This document shows, one piece after another, positions 26,486 to 35,721 of a DNA stretch of 64,000 nucleotides. The notes beneath the pieces are model-generated. The model was not told the DNA's origin. It saw only the letters and a list, made by a program, of their open reading frames with translations, and did not search any database. This DNA comes from Roseobacter weihaiensis. Its GTDB lineage: Bacteria > Pseudomonadota > Alphaproteobacteria > Rhodobacterales > Rhodobacteraceae. The translations under genes were made by a program, and so were the position numbers. The stretch lies in assembly GCF_020622345.1 (NCBI RefSeq), contig NZ_JACNMO010000028.1, positions 1 through 64,000 on the forward strand, read 5' to 3'. The stretch's first letter is position 1. Every line of letters begins with the position of its first letter.

Positions 26486-28048
26486 TTATTCGGGCACCCA
26501 TTGCGCGCGGGTCATGCCGACAAAGGTATCACCGGCCCCACCGGCAACATTACGGTCCAGAACGTCCCGCAGCCGGGCGGTTTTCTGAATGGCTGTCCAG
26601 CCGGGTGCGGAAAACGTCGACCGTTTGAAGACATGTTCCGACAACAGGGGATTTGTCAGCGCCTGGCTGAAGGCGTCCAGCGCTACAAAGACCAGCACAA
26701 GGTTTGGCAGCGGGCTGTTGGCCACGCGATCCTGACAAAAGAGACCGACGTGAAAATCGACATCGCGCGGGCTTTCGTAAAACGCTGCAAGACGGCTGGC
26801 AACGTCCGGATCGGATGAGATCGCCTCGAAAGAGGCCGGGCGCGGCTGGCTCATGTAGGCGCAGTAATCCGAAAAGCTTGCCAATTCGCAAAACCGATCC
26901 TGCACGATGGAGGCGACCTCAATGTGCAAGAGGTCGGATGCTGTATTGCGCGGACCAAGCTCGGCGGCCTGAGTATTGCTGATCCCGGCAAAGCTCTGCA
27001 ACAGTCCGTGCTCCAGCAGCGGGCCGTTGTTCATGAAAGTCTCCTTAACCGGCCACATCTCGGTGCCCCATTTGATCCGGTCCGGAATGAGGGCGTGCCA
27101 GCGATAGAGCAGGCTGAATTCAGTGGTGATCCAGTTGGGTTTGTTCCACGGCGCTTTCCAGGCGACCGAGGGATCCGCCCGCAGATTGAAGGGCAGCGGC
27201 GAGATGTGGTTGATATAGTCCTCCACCACGATCTTGATAAAGAGAACAATCACCGTGTTGCGCGCGGTCTCAAAGACGCGATCATCTTCCCAGTCTGGGT
27301 GGGCTTTTTCGATTTCCGCGGCCAGCCTGTTGTGTTCGCGCAGAAACAGTGTGTTCAGCATGGCAACCTGCGGCACCGAGTTCGCCCGGTCACCGCCAAA
27401 GGCAAAGAGCTTGGATTTGCGCGCCTCCTCCAGCTGGTCTTCGCCCAAGGGCGGGTCCAGCGCCTCAAAATCCGGGTCCAGCGTGCCGTCTTTGTAAAGG
27501 AAGAGCGCGTATTCCTCATTCCCCAGCCTCTGGGACTTCAGCCGTCCCTTTTCACCGGGTGCGTTCGATTTGAGCCGCAGGGCATCGGTTTGCATTTTCG
27601 TACGGCCATAGAGCGGGCACAGATCGATCTCGTGATTGGAGGTATTGCGCTTGAGATGGCTGTCTGAGGATTTGCCCCCTGGTGTCAGATGTGGCGATTC
27701 CGTGCGAATGAACCCATCTGTCAGATATTGTGCAAAAGCCGGAAAGAGACAGGTCGATTTCGGGCAGAGCCTTTGGGTTTCCCCTTTGCGTTCGAACAGG
27801 ACCTTGAGCGCTTGTGGGTCAGGGGCCGTGTCCCGCGGACGGGGTGGCAGGTGGCGCGCGCTCCAGCGCCGATCGGTGAGGCCTGACCAACTGACATAAT
27901 CATGTTCCGTGCTCAGCGGATGTGGGCGCGATCTGGCGCGCTTGACGACCCGGTTTATCGCCCAGCGGTTGGCCCAAGACGCCAGAGGCGGGATCGCCTC
28001 GACAACAGAGAAAAGGAATTTTTGAATATTATATGAAAGACTAGACAT
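26486..28048 (-). CDS. Animal-type heme peroxidase, cyclooxygenase (PGHS)-like
   Basis: A 520-residue protein of the peroxidase/cyclooxygenase superfamily. EFSLLYRWHALIPD aligns with the prostaglandin synthase segment that holds the radical Tyr and the proximal heme His, and both are kept (Y and H in YRWH). MLNTLFLREHNRLA and TSNHEIDLCPLYG are further family motifs. The distal segment reads FAQYLTDGF, keeping the Gln but with Asp where PGHS has its distal His. There is no clear signal peptide; a short hydrophobic segment lies near residue 12. Likely activity: oxygenation of a fatty acid or peroxidase chemistry. I favour the ATG at 28048 (GAGGTCC upstream); one at 28126 is possible. Confidence 0.86.
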   Translation of the reverse strand: MSSLSYNIQKFLFSVVEAIPPLASWANRWAINRVVKRARSRPHPLSTEHDYVSWSGLTDRRWSARHLPPRPRDTAPDPQALKVLFERKGETQRLCPKSTCLFPAFAQYLTDGFIRTESPHLTPGGKSSDSHLKRNTSNHEIDLCPLYGRTKMQTDALRLKSNAPGEKGRLKSQRLGNEEYALFLYKDGTLDPDFEALDPPLGEDQLEEARKSKLFAFGGDRANSVPQVAMLNTLFLREHNRLAAEIEKAHPDWEDDRVFETARNTVIVLFIKIVVEDYINHISPLPFNLRADPSVAWKAPWNKPNWITTEFSLLYRWHALIPDRIKWGTEMWPVKETFMNNGPLLEHGLLQSFAGISNTQAAELGPRNTASDLLHIEVASIVQDRFCELASFSDYCAYMSQPRPASFEAISSDPDVASRLAAFYESPRDVDFHVGLFCQDRVANSPLPNLVLVFVALDAFSQALTNPLLSEHVFKRSTFSAPGWTAIQKTARLRDVLDRNVAGGAGDTFVGMTRAQWVPE

Positions 28049-28297
28049 AAAAAGGACCTCGAAAAATTGTTCAAATATATGGTGATTTTCCCGCAATTTG
28101 GTGGGATTTCCTACGGTTTTTTCCAATCCCGCCGTTTTACCACCACGTTTTGGGCACGCGACATGCTAGACTGATACGGGCGGGCGCCGGAACTGAGATG
28201 AAATCCGCCCGTCGGTCTGGTTCAAAGCCGCAGGGCCGATTTTGCCCTTGCGCAGCCTTTGCGAAACCCACAAGCTGCTGGAAAAAGGATGCTCAAA

Positions 28298-28612
28298 ATG
28301 CTCGAAATCAGTACCAGAAAAGTAGCGCGTGTTATCCTGCTCACCCGCGAATACGGGCCTGATAGCACGCATCTGTCCGACTACATCGGCAGCCTGAACG
28401 ACGATGAGAAAGCCAACCTCGTCGCGCTGATGTGGGTCGGTCGGGAAAGCTTTTCCGCCCAGGAGTTTGAAGAGGCCAAGGAAGAAGCCCGTCGCGAGGC
28501 CTCCGCCCCAACCGAAAGCTATCTGTCCGGCATTCCGGGCCTTGCAGAGCATCTGGAAAGCGGTCTTGAGGCCCTTGGCATCGATGTCACCGACGTTGAA
28601 GACAACCTCTGA
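28298..28612 (+). CDS. DUF3775 family protein
   Basis: A 104-residue, acidic, helical protein. The pattern LEISTRKVARVILLTREYGP followed by LNDDEKANLVALMWVGRE is that of DUF3775, a proteobacterial family of unknown function. ATG at 28298 has AAAGG nine bases upstream; the ATG at 28289 in the same frame is an alternative. It lies three bases before the SnoaL-like gene and is probably co-transcribed with it and the GNAT gene. Confidence 0.85.
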   Translation: MLEISTRKVARVILLTREYGPDSTHLSDYIGSLNDDEKANLVALMWVGRESFSAQEFEEAKEEARREASAPTESYLSGIPGLAEHLESGLEALGIDVTDVEDNL

Positions 28613-28615
28613 CAC

Positions 28616-29023
28616 ATGTCCGCTATCATAAAACGATATTTTGAGGCCTTCAACGCCAAGGATATTCCCGCCATGTTGGAGTGCTTGTCCGATGATGTGG
28701 CCCACCATGTGAATGAAGGCACCGTCCGGCGCGGAAAACCAGCCTTTGGCGCGTTTTGTGCCCATATGGCCCGCTGTTACGATGAGACGCTTACCGACAT
28801 GGTGATCTTCGAGGCGCCTTCGCAGGGGCGGGCTGCAGCGGAATACACAGTGAACGGTACCTATCTGGCCACGGATACGGGGCTGCCCGCAGCCCATGGT
28901 CAGCGCTACAAGCTTTCGGCGGGGTCGTTTTTCGATGTGGCGGAGGACAAGATCACGCGGGTGACAACCCGCTACAACCTTTCTGACTGGATCGCGCAGG
29001 TCTCCGGTAGCGATGGCACTTGA
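28616..29023 (+). CDS. SnoaL-like / ketosteroid-isomerase-related protein
   Basis: The 135-residue protein has the NTF2-like cone fold: IIKRYFEAFNAKDIPAMLEC at the start, DVAHHVNEGTVRRGKPAF, and the final strand ITRVTTRYNLSDWIAQV. Roseobacter relatives are called ketosteroid-isomerase-related, with no proven reaction. The end overlaps the GNAT start by 11 bases. Confidence 0.85.
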   Translation: MSAIIKRYFEAFNAKDIPAMLECLSDDVAHHVNEGTVRRGKPAFGAFCAHMARCYDETLTDMVIFEAPSQGRAAAEYTVNGTYLATDTGLPAAHGQRYKLSAGSFFDVAEDKITRVTTRYNLSDWIAQVSGSDGT

Positions 29024-29600
29024 TATCCGCAGGCTGGACGGGCCTGAACGCGCGGCTGCCTTGACGGACGTGGCAGCCTTGCGCATGGCGGTATTTCGGG
29101 AGTGGCCTTACCTTTATGAGGGGACACCCAGCTACGAAGAAGCATATCTGAAACCCTATCTGACCGAACCAAAGGCCGTTCTGATCGGCGCATTCGATGG
29201 GGACAATCTTGTAGGGGCGTCAACAGCCATGCCTCTTTGCGCGCATGCGGATGATTTCGGTGCGGCTTTTGCAGGGTCTGATATCTGTGTTGCGGAGGTA
29301 TTCTATTGCTCGGAAAGTGTGCTGTTGCCGGACTACAGAGGGCAGGGGGCAGGACATGCGTTTTTTGATCTGCGCGAGGCCGCGGCACGGGACCTTGGGT
29401 ATAAAACCAGCGCTTTTTGTGCCGTGGTGCGGCCGCAGGATCACCCTGCACGGCCTGCAGGCTATCGCCCGCTTGATGGTTTTTGGAAGGCACGCGGCTA
29501 CCGCCCGCTTTTGGGTGCAATCGCGCAGTTCTCGTGGCCTGATGTGGGCGAAAAAAGAGAAAGCATCAAGCCGTTGCAGTTCTGGACCCGCGCTCTTTGA
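29013..29600 (+). CDS. GNAT family N-acetyltransferase
   Basis: A 195-residue acetyltransferase of the Gcn5 fold. The acetyl-CoA loop is at LLPDYRGQGAGHAFFDLREA, preceded by the beta-strand AEVFYCSESV and followed by the typical late motif FWKARGYRPLLGAIAQFSW. The substrate is unknown. It is the third gene of the DUF3775 - SnoaL - GNAT unit and ends two bases before the convergent lipoprotein gene. Confidence 0.88.
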   Translation: MALDIRRLDGPERAAALTDVAALRMAVFREWPYLYEGTPSYEEAYLKPYLTEPKAVLIGAFDGDNLVGASTAMPLCAHADDFGAAFAGSDICVAEVFYCSESVLLPDYRGQGAGHAFFDLREAAARDLGYKTSAFCAVVRPQDHPARPAGYRPLDGFWKARGYRPLLGAIAQFSWPDVGEKRESIKPLQFWTRAL

Positions 29601-29602
29601 TC

Positions 29603-29992
29603 TTAGCTTGAGGCGCACATCGTTTCTGCGGTTTCAGCAAAGCCGGCCCACGCGTACCAGAACCTTTCATTCTCCGGGCTGTCGGACAATTTGATCTGTT
29701 GCAAAAGCTCAGGCTCACCGAAAAACCGCACTGCGCGCTGCTGATCGGACTGGCTGAGGGTAAGGTTGGCCGCCGCTTGAATGCAGCCACACCGCTCCTG
29801 ATCCGCCACGCGACGGTTATGGATCAGGCAGGCTGCCCCGATGGGCCCGGTGGCAAAGCGCGGTGCATTTTCCACAGACGCAGGTAAGACGACCTCTGCC
29901 GTGCGATCATTGCCGCCACAGGCCGCAACGAGGGAGAGGCCCAACACAAGGATACCAGAGCGCAGAGCGCGTGAAAAAGAGCACAGGATCAT
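29603..29992 (-). CDS. Small lipoprotein conserved in Rhodobacteraceae
   Basis: A 129-residue protein with a lipobox (LSLVAACGGN) and a mature domain with four more Cys (GAACLIHNRRV, ERCGCIQ, and near the end ETMC). Relatives are sometimes labelled arginine transporter, which the sequence does not support. It would be lipid-anchored and exposed to the periplasm. ATG at 29992 is chosen because it starts the signal peptide. Confidence 0.8.
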   Translation of the reverse strand: MILCSFSRALRSGILVLGLSLVAACGGNDRTAEVVLPASVENAPRFATGPIGAACLIHNRRVADQERCGCIQAAANLTLSQSDQQRAVRFFGEPELLQQIKLSDSPENERFWYAWAGFAETAETMCASS

Positions 29993-30064
29993 GGGACGAT
30001 TTATGGCGCAGACGGCGGGAAGGTGCAATCAATCGATGGCTGAAACACCTGCGCGGCACATCTT

Positions 30065-31162
30065 TCAGAATTTCCAGCGCGCCCCGACCAGAATCACATC
30101 GATATCTTCGAAATCGGTGCCTGCCGCATCGAACTCGTAGGTGCGATAGCTGGCGTAGAGTTCCATGTTGTAGGCGTCGATAAACTGCACCGCCGAGAGC
30201 GCCCAACTGGTGCTGTCTGACCCATCGATTGCGTAATCACTGCCTTCAAACAGATCGACTGACAAGGCCGTGGTGCCAAGCGCGAACCAGTCCTGCTGGT
30301 AGCCCAGCTTGACATAGTAATAGCTTTCGTCGCCCTCATCGAGGCGGGAGGAGGCCAGCGCCACGCTGACCCCGCTGGGCTTGTGCAGCATCGCGATGGA
30401 GCCGCCCAGGACTTCTTCGTCGGTGGTGTCATCGTCATCGATCCACTGATACCCCAGTTGTCCGTCGACAAGGACATCGCCGAAATCCTGCGAATATCTC
30501 AGCGCGATATCGGTGAATTCACGGTCGTCGGACTGGTCCAACTCTTCCTCACCATAGGAAATGCTGCCCGTAAAGCCATTGAAGCTCGGCGTATCGTACC
30601 GCAAGCGCAGGCGTCTGCTGCCGTCAAAGAGGCGGAACGCATCCCCCACGTTTACGCCAGAAAACGCGCCATCCTTGGGCCGGAACGCAAAACCGGCGGC
30701 CAGATCGTCCACGCCGCTATAGGCCACCACGGAGGTTTCCGACAAATCCGATTCCGTGATGCCGTCCGCGGACATGCTGCCCTGCCCGACATAGAAGGTC
30801 CCGAAATTCGGCGTTTCGTAGATCACCTCGAGCTTGCGCAAATCGGTGCGGTTCAGGTCGATGTCGAGGTCATTGTCCTCGATACTGGCCTCGCTTGAAC
30901 TGGCAAAGCCTAGACCGGTCTCAAAGTTGAACCGGATCGTCGCGCCATTTGCCAGATCATCGGAATACCGCAGCCCGATGCGCGTGTTGGAGGTGTCGTT
31001 GTCCGCAATGAAGGTTTCGCTCTCGGTGCCGTCATCCACATCGAAGAGGCCAAAGTTGATCTGGCCATAGACTTCAAACGTCGGATCGGCGGCCCCAACC
31101 TGCGGGGCGGTGAATGCAAGTGCTGTGAGCGCGGTTAATCTGATGGGGAGCGAGCGTGTCAT
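30065..31162 (-). CDS. Rhodobacter-type general porin
   Basis: A 365-residue outer-membrane protein. A signal peptide ends near VGA, and the mature chain begins TFEVYGQINFGLFDV and alternates through strands to the terminal VGARWKF, the Phe expected for insertion by the Bam machinery. Acidic loops (DVDDGTESETFIADNDTSN) and the strand pattern fit the 16-stranded porins of this group. The ATG at 31162 follows AAAGGCAGG; an earlier ATG at 31252 adds sequence before the leader. Single gene. Confidence 0.92.
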   Translation of the reverse strand: MTRSLPIRLTALTALAFTAPQVGAADPTFEVYGQINFGLFDVDDGTESETFIADNDTSNTRIGLRYSDDLANGATIRFNFETGLGFASSSEASIEDNDLDIDLNRTDLRKLEVIYETPNFGTFYVGQGSMSADGITESDLSETSVVAYSGVDDLAAGFAFRPKDGAFSGVNVGDAFRLFDGSRRLRLRYDTPSFNGFTGSISYGEEELDQSDDREFTDIALRYSQDFGDVLVDGQLGYQWIDDDDTTDEEVLGGSIAMLHKPSGVSVALASSRLDEGDESYYYVKLGYQQDWFALGTTALSVDLFEGSDYAIDGSDSTSWALSAVQFIDAYNMELYASYRTYEFDAAGTDFEDIDVILVGARWKF

Positions 31163-31302
31163 AAAGCCTGCCTTTCGAGAAACAGTGCTGGTGGTAGAGC
31201 CGTTATTTTCTACTATACCGCGCAACGCCGGCCCGCACCTGACATTTATCAAAAGTAGTGCGGTTGGGCATATAGGTCAGGAACAACGTCGCAGAGTGCG
31301 TA

Positions 31303-32811
31303 CTAGAGCACGCCAAAGAGACGTAAACCGACTTGAACGAGCGCCCAAAGCACGCCGCCAGCAAGACTGACTAGCCGAACGGTCTTGATAGCATTACTGT
31401 CGAAAATCTCGGCGCTTTTCGCCGTCATTTCACTATAGAGGATCGACATGCGGGACACGCGCCCGAAGATGCGCGTTGTTTCATCAGCGCCTGGCAGTGG
31501 TGGTGCACCGCTTGGCAACGGCAGCGTCGCGTCGTTTATGAGCTGAGGGATATCGGTGGCGAAGTCTTCTCGAAGTACATCTTGACTGATGGCTTCCAGA
31601 ACGGGCTTTGCCTCTTCAAGAAGCTTCCGATCTTCATCGGATAGTTCCCGGATCCGTTGCTCTGCAAGTTGCGCGCGATTGGCCGCGACATCAGGATGGT
31701 TTGCGCGAATGCCGCGGACGCATTCTTCGACTGCATCCAGCAGCGCAAGGTTGTCTTCACTTTGTGGCAGCTCCTGTGTCTCATGAAGTTGGCGGCGAAA
31801 CCCGACCGCGACGGAGGTAAAGTCCATTTCCATCCGCTGCGGATCGTTTGAGTATTGGCGAACTGTCCTCTTCAGAACCCGGACCTCTCTGGAGGACTCG
31901 TTCAGGCCGTTGTTTCCCTGCAGGGCATCGTCCAGCGAGTCCTGCATGCGTAACAACAGAGCGCCCAAAAGCGGAGGGTTCTGGATCTCCATCGGTTCAA
32001 CACGAAAGAGGCCGGAAACCGGGTCAAGGGTGAGGTCTTCGGCGAGCGGTGCTTGGTCCGATAGAAACTGAGCTTTGATCTCTTCGATCCGGCGGGCGAC
32101 GGTTGCCTGACCTTCGTTCCATTCGGCATCGGTTATTTCAAGTGCGATGCGTTGGGTCAGCTCCCACGGGAGCGGTGTGCCGTTGAGGGTCGCTTCGTAC
32201 CACTCGATCCAGAAGGACCAGTCGGCGTCCAAATGGGTCAGATCTCTTTTTAAAGAAAGCCAGCGTTGTTTAATCTTCTCTGGAATTCCACTGTGTGACC
32301 AAAGCGGTCCCCATTGATTGACTGCATTGGCATCGTCAGAGGCAATGAACCAAGCATGGTCATACTCGGCAAATGATTCAGTCGCTCTTTCCTGCATCTC
32401 GATCAGGTCGGTCTTGAAATCCGAGACACCACCAGAGCTTGCAACCACATACCAAGCACAACAAATCGCGGCGAACTTAGCAGCCTCAGTAGCACCGGAA
32501 GCGCAAGCGCATTCAATTGCACTTTTCGCAGCCGCATAAGAGACAGACCTTGATGCTGAATCGGGGCGTGTGAAAGGCTCTAGAAAGCGGCTGTCCAGTT
32601 TTGGTTCATTTGATGTGACACTGGCCAGCAAAAGTGCGCGCCAGGTTAGCAGCAGATCATTTGCCAAATTCTCCTTTGACGTACTCTCTGGCAAACGCGG
32701 CAAGGCCCGCAGCGCACAGCGACATGCAAACCAGATCTGCGTCTGATGGTCCTGCGCCTCCAACCACGCCTGCGCGCTTGCCTCATCAGTTATCTGTACC
32801 CGCTCAACCAC
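31303..32811 (-). CDS. Unrecognised 502-residue protein with a C-terminal membrane anchor
   Basis: I do not recognise the family. The protein is soluble and helical for about 470 residues, rich in Glu, Ala and Leu, with Trp-rich stretches ([20 protein letters not shown]) and a coiled-coil-prone part around residues 370-420 ([20 protein letters not shown]). One hydrophobic helix ends the chain ([20 protein letters not shown]), giving a tail anchor with the bulk in the cytoplasm. No enzyme motif stands out. It diverges from lepA with 36 bases between starts. Composition is less GC-biased than lepA, which could mean transfer. Confidence 0.75.
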   Translation of the reverse strand: MVERVQITDEASAQAWLEAQDHQTQIWFACRCALRALPRLPESTSKENLANDLLLTWRALLLASVTSNEPKLDSRFLEPFTRPDSASRSVSYAAAKSAIECACASGATEAAKFAAICCAWYVVASSGGVSDFKTDLIEMQERATESFAEYDHAWFIASDDANAVNQWGPLWSHSGIPEKIKQRWLSLKRDLTHLDADWSFWIEWYEATLNGTPLPWELTQRIALEITDAEWNEGQATVARRIEEIKAQFLSDQAPLAEDLTLDPVSGLFRVEPMEIQNPPLLGALLLRMQDSLDDALQGNNGLNESSREVRVLKRTVRQYSNDPQRMEMDFTSVAVGFRRQLHETQELPQSEDNLALLDAVEECVRGIRANHPDVAANRAQLAEQRIRELSDEDRKLLEEAKPVLEAISQDVLREDFATDIPQLINDATLPLPSGAPPLPGADETTRIFGRVSRMSILYSEMTAKSAEIFDSNAIKTVRLVSLAGGVLWALVQVGLRLFGVL

Positions 32812-32847
32812 CTTGACCGCCCCGCAAAACCCCTACATATCCTCACC

Positions 32848-34647
32848 ATGACACCGCTTTCACATATCCGCAATTTCTCCATCGTGGCGCATATCGATCA
32901 CGGGAAATCCACGTTGGCCGACCGGCTTATCCAGTCCACCAACACCGTGGCCGACCGGGATATGAAGGAGCAGATGCTCGACAGCATGGACATCGAGCGC
33001 GAGCGCGGCATCACCATCAAGGCACAGACCGTGCGGATCAATTACACCGCAGCCAATGGTGAGGATTACGTCCTCAACCTGATCGACACGCCGGGGCATG
33101 TGGATTTCGCCTATGAGGTCTCGCGCTCCATGCGGGCAGTCGAAGGCTCGCTCCTGGTGGTGGACAGCACACAGGGCGTCGAGGCGCAGACGCTGGCCAA
33201 TGTGTATCACGCGATTGATGCGGATCATGAGATCGTGCCCGTCTTGAACAAGATCGACCTGCCCGCGTCCGATTGTGACCGCGTGGCGGAGCAGATCGAG
33301 GATGTGATCGGGATCGACGCGTCAGGTGCCATTCGGGTGTCGGCCAAGACCGGCGAGGGCATCATAGAGACTCTGGAGAGCATTGTGCAGAACCTGCCCG
33401 CGCCGAAGGGCGAGCGGGATGCGCCGCTGAAGGCGATGCTGGTGGACAGCTGGTATGACAGTTATCTCGGTGTGATCGTGCTGGTGCGAATCATGGACGG
33501 GGTGCTGAAGAAGGGCGAGCGCATTCGGATGCTGTCGAATAACTCAACGCACCATGTGGACCGCATTGGCGTGTTCCGGCCCGCGATGACGGTGATCGAT
33601 GAGCTGGGTCCGGGCGAGATCGGTTTCCTGACGGCCTCGATCAAGCAGGTGCGGGACACCCGCGTCGGCGACACGATCACCCATGAGAAGAAGGGCACCG
33701 AGGACGCGCTGCCGGGGTTCAAGCCGTCGCAGCCGGTGGTGTTCTGTGGGCTCTTCCCGGTGGATTCTGCGGAGTTCGAGGAGCTGCGCGACAGTATCGA
33801 GAAGCTGGCGCTGAACGATGCGTCGTTTTCCTATGAGATGGAGACCTCCGCCGCGCTGGGCTTTGGGTTCCGCTGCGGGTTTCTGGGGCTGTTGCATCTG
33901 GAGGTGATCCGCGACCGGATCGAGCGCGAGTATGACATCGAGCTGATCACCACCGCGCCCTCGGTCATCTATCACATCCACATGAAGGATGGCACGATGA
34001 TGGAGCTGCACAACCCCGCCGACATGCCCGACCTGACGCTGGTCGATCATCTGGAGGAGCCGCGGATCAAGGCGACCATTCTGGTGCCGGATGACTACCT
34101 CGGGGATGTACTGAAGCTCTGTCAGGACCGGAGAGGCATCCAGCTGGACCTGACCTATGCGGGCAGCCGCGCGATGGTGGTCTATGACCTGCCGCTCAAC
34201 GAGGTGGTGTTTGATTTTTACGACCGGTTGAAGTCGGTCACCAAGGGCTATGCGTCTTTTGATTATGCGATGATCGGGTACCGGCAGGACCAGCTGGTGA
34301 AGATGTCGATCCTGGTGAACGACGAACCGGTGGATGCGCTGTCAACCATGGTGCACCGCGACCGGGCGGAGCAGCGCGGGCGGGCGATGGTCGAAAAACT
34401 CAAGGACCTGATCCCGCGGCATATGTTCAAGATCCCCATTCAGGCGGCCATCGGCGGCAAGGTCATCGCCCGCGAGACGCTCTCGGCCATGCGCAAGGAC
34501 GTGACGGCCAAGTGCTATGGCGGGGACGCAACGCGCAAACGCAAGCTGCTGGACAAGCAGAAGGCCGGCAAGAAGAAGATGCGCCAGTTTGGCAAGGTGG
34601 ATATTCCGCAGGAAGCGTTCATTAGCGCACTGAAAATGGATGGGTGA
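32848..34647 (+). CDS. lepA: Elongation factor 4 (back-translocase)
   Basis: Exactly the usual 599 residues. The GTPase motifs are [14 protein letters not shown] (G1), [11 protein letters not shown] (G3) and [10 protein letters not shown] (G4); the C-terminal LepA domain ends with [20 protein letters not shown] and [15 protein letters not shown]. It acts on stalled or mistranslocated ribosomes. The ATG at 32848 begins [10 protein letters not shown], matching homologs; longer upstream frames are not used in this family. Confidence 0.98.
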   Translation: MTPLSHIRNFSIVAHIDHGKSTLADRLIQSTNTVADRDMKEQMLDSMDIERERGITIKAQTVRINYTAANGEDYVLNLIDTPGHVDFAYEVSRSMRAVEGSLLVVDSTQGVEAQTLANVYHAIDADHEIVPVLNKIDLPASDCDRVAEQIEDVIGIDASGAIRVSAKTGEGIIETLESIVQNLPAPKGERDAPLKAMLVDSWYDSYLGVIVLVRIMDGVLKKGERIRMLSNNSTHHVDRIGVFRPAMTVIDELGPGEIGFLTASIKQVRDTRVGDTITHEKKGTEDALPGFKPSQPVVFCGLFPVDSAEFEELRDSIEKLALNDASFSYEMETSAALGFGFRCGFLGLLHLEVIRDRIEREYDIELITTAPSVIYHIHMKDGTMMELHNPADMPDLTLVDHLEEPRIKATILVPDDYLGDVLKLCQDRRGIQLDLTYAGSRAMVVYDLPLNEVVFDFYDRLKSVTKGYASFDYAMIGYRQDQLVKMSILVNDEPVDALSTMVHRDRAEQRGRAMVEKLKDLIPRHMFKIPIQAAIGGKVIARETLSAMRKDVTAKCYGGDATRKRKLLDKQKAGKKKMRQFGKVDIPQEAFISALKMDG

Positions 34648-34669
34648 GCGCAGGTGCGGGCTTACCCGG

Positions 34670-34692
34670 CAATCGCTCCAGTGGAGCGATTG
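34670..34692. repeat. Perfect 10-bp inverted repeat after lepA
   Basis: CAATCGCTCC and GGAGCGATTG flank a 3-base loop, 23 bases past the lepA stop. No T-run follows on either strand, so it is either a factor-assisted terminator or a small palindromic repeat. I recall similar CGCTCCA-TGGAGCG units in roseobacter intergenic regions, but this is memory only. Confidence 0.55.
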
Positions 34693-34813
34693 ATGAGCGA
34701 ACGGGCGAAGCTCCGGGGGTATAATTTATGGTAACGCTGAGTGGAAGCGATCATATTAAGGATGTTGTCGCCATCAATACCTTTGCCGGTGAAGGCAATT
34801 AAAATGCATAAAA

Positions 34814-35374
34814 TCAATTAGTTGGCTTTAATAGTACTTTGCGAGCTTCTGACGGTTCTAGGTTAATTGTGTCACTCCAAAACAGCATTACTTCGTCGGC
34901 ACTATACATCTCACCCTCTTTATTTGTGGCGACGTGCTCCGACCTCGAACCGCTTCGTAAAACCTCGACTAAATCTACATCTGTCGGAGTACACGTTGGA
35001 CATAATTCTATAATAGGATCAATCTTGTTGAATTTCCCGGCTTCATCCAAGATGCCCATCTGAGCCCCCTGCAAAGCCCACTCTTCAAAAAATGCTTTTG
35101 AATCTGTGTCGCTCAGCTCTTTAGATTTTTCCAAAGTGACCAATTTTCCAATTTTGTACTGGCTGATTTTTTCAGGGTTCGCCATTGCCGCAGCATGTAG
35201 TTGAATCCTTTTCCAACCTGTCAAGGCTTCAAGCTCGTATACATTTCCAGAAAGCGCGACCGAGGGTAAAGCTTGTGGTTCTTCGCTTTGCGCAGACGCC
35301 GCCCAAGCGCCTAATATCAAGAAAATAGAGAGACCTAATATGAACTCACGCGATTTCATGTTGAACTCTTTCAT
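34814..35374 (-). CDS. Secreted protein of unknown function (AT-rich pair, second gene)
   Basis: A 186-residue protein with a signal peptide (FILGLSIFLILGAWAASAQS). The mature part has a CPTC motif (IIELCPTCTPTDVDLVEV) and a helical C-terminus. I do not recognise the family. The start ATG at 35374 overlaps the stop of the upstream gene (ATGA), which decides it over the ATG at 35359. Codon use is clearly more AT-rich than the neighbouring lepA, suggesting acquisition. Role unknown; with the membrane partner it might act in the envelope. Confidence 0.7.
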   Translation of the reverse strand: MKEFNMKSREFILGLSIFLILGAWAASAQSEEPQALPSVALSGNVYELEALTGWKRIQLHAAAMANPEKISQYKIGKLVTLEKSKELSDTDSKAFFEEWALQGAQMGILDEAGKFNKIDPIIELCPTCTPTDVDLVEVLRSGSRSEHVATNKEGEMYSADEVMLFWSDTINLEPSEARKVLLKPTN

Positions 35375-35721
35375 GCGCCTGATCCTACCAATGCCGTGAT
35401 GCCAATCACAAACCCCGGTAACGACATACTATTGATCATCAAGGTTAAGAAATGGTTCATTTTTTCATGCGCAGTTAATGCAATTGTTGCGATCCATACT
35501 GCTAACCATAACATAATACCTGTGTCTAAAATACCAACAATGCCAGGATCACTTTCTAGCGAACGCTTGTAGCAGTCCCAAAGTCTGGGGGCGACGATGA
35601 AAAGTGAAAAAAATGCCGACCAAAATACTACTTTGGCTAGGCTGAAGCAGGTTTCCGAGCATTTGTCGTCACTGCAGTTTTTGCCGGGTGCCATCACGCC
35701 GTCGAACCAACTTTTTGTCAT
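35371..35721 (-). CDS. Small membrane protein of unknown function (AT-rich pair, first gene)
   Basis: A 116-residue protein with three predicted helices (VVFWSAFFSLFIVAP, IMLWLAVWIATIALTA and LPGFVIGITALVG) and a Cys-rich N-terminal segment (APGKNCSDDKCSETC), possibly metal-binding or disulfide-bonded. Family unrecognised. ATG at 35721 is favoured because the stretch back to 35802 is Phe/Ile-rich and unlike a leader. Coupled to the secreted-protein gene by ATGA. Confidence 0.65.
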   Translation of the reverse strand: MTKSWFDGVMAPGKNCSDDKCSETCFSLAKVVFWSAFFSLFIVAPRLWDCYKRSLESDPGIVGILDTGIMLWLAVWIATIALTAHEKMNHFLTLMINSMSLPGFVIGITALVGSGA

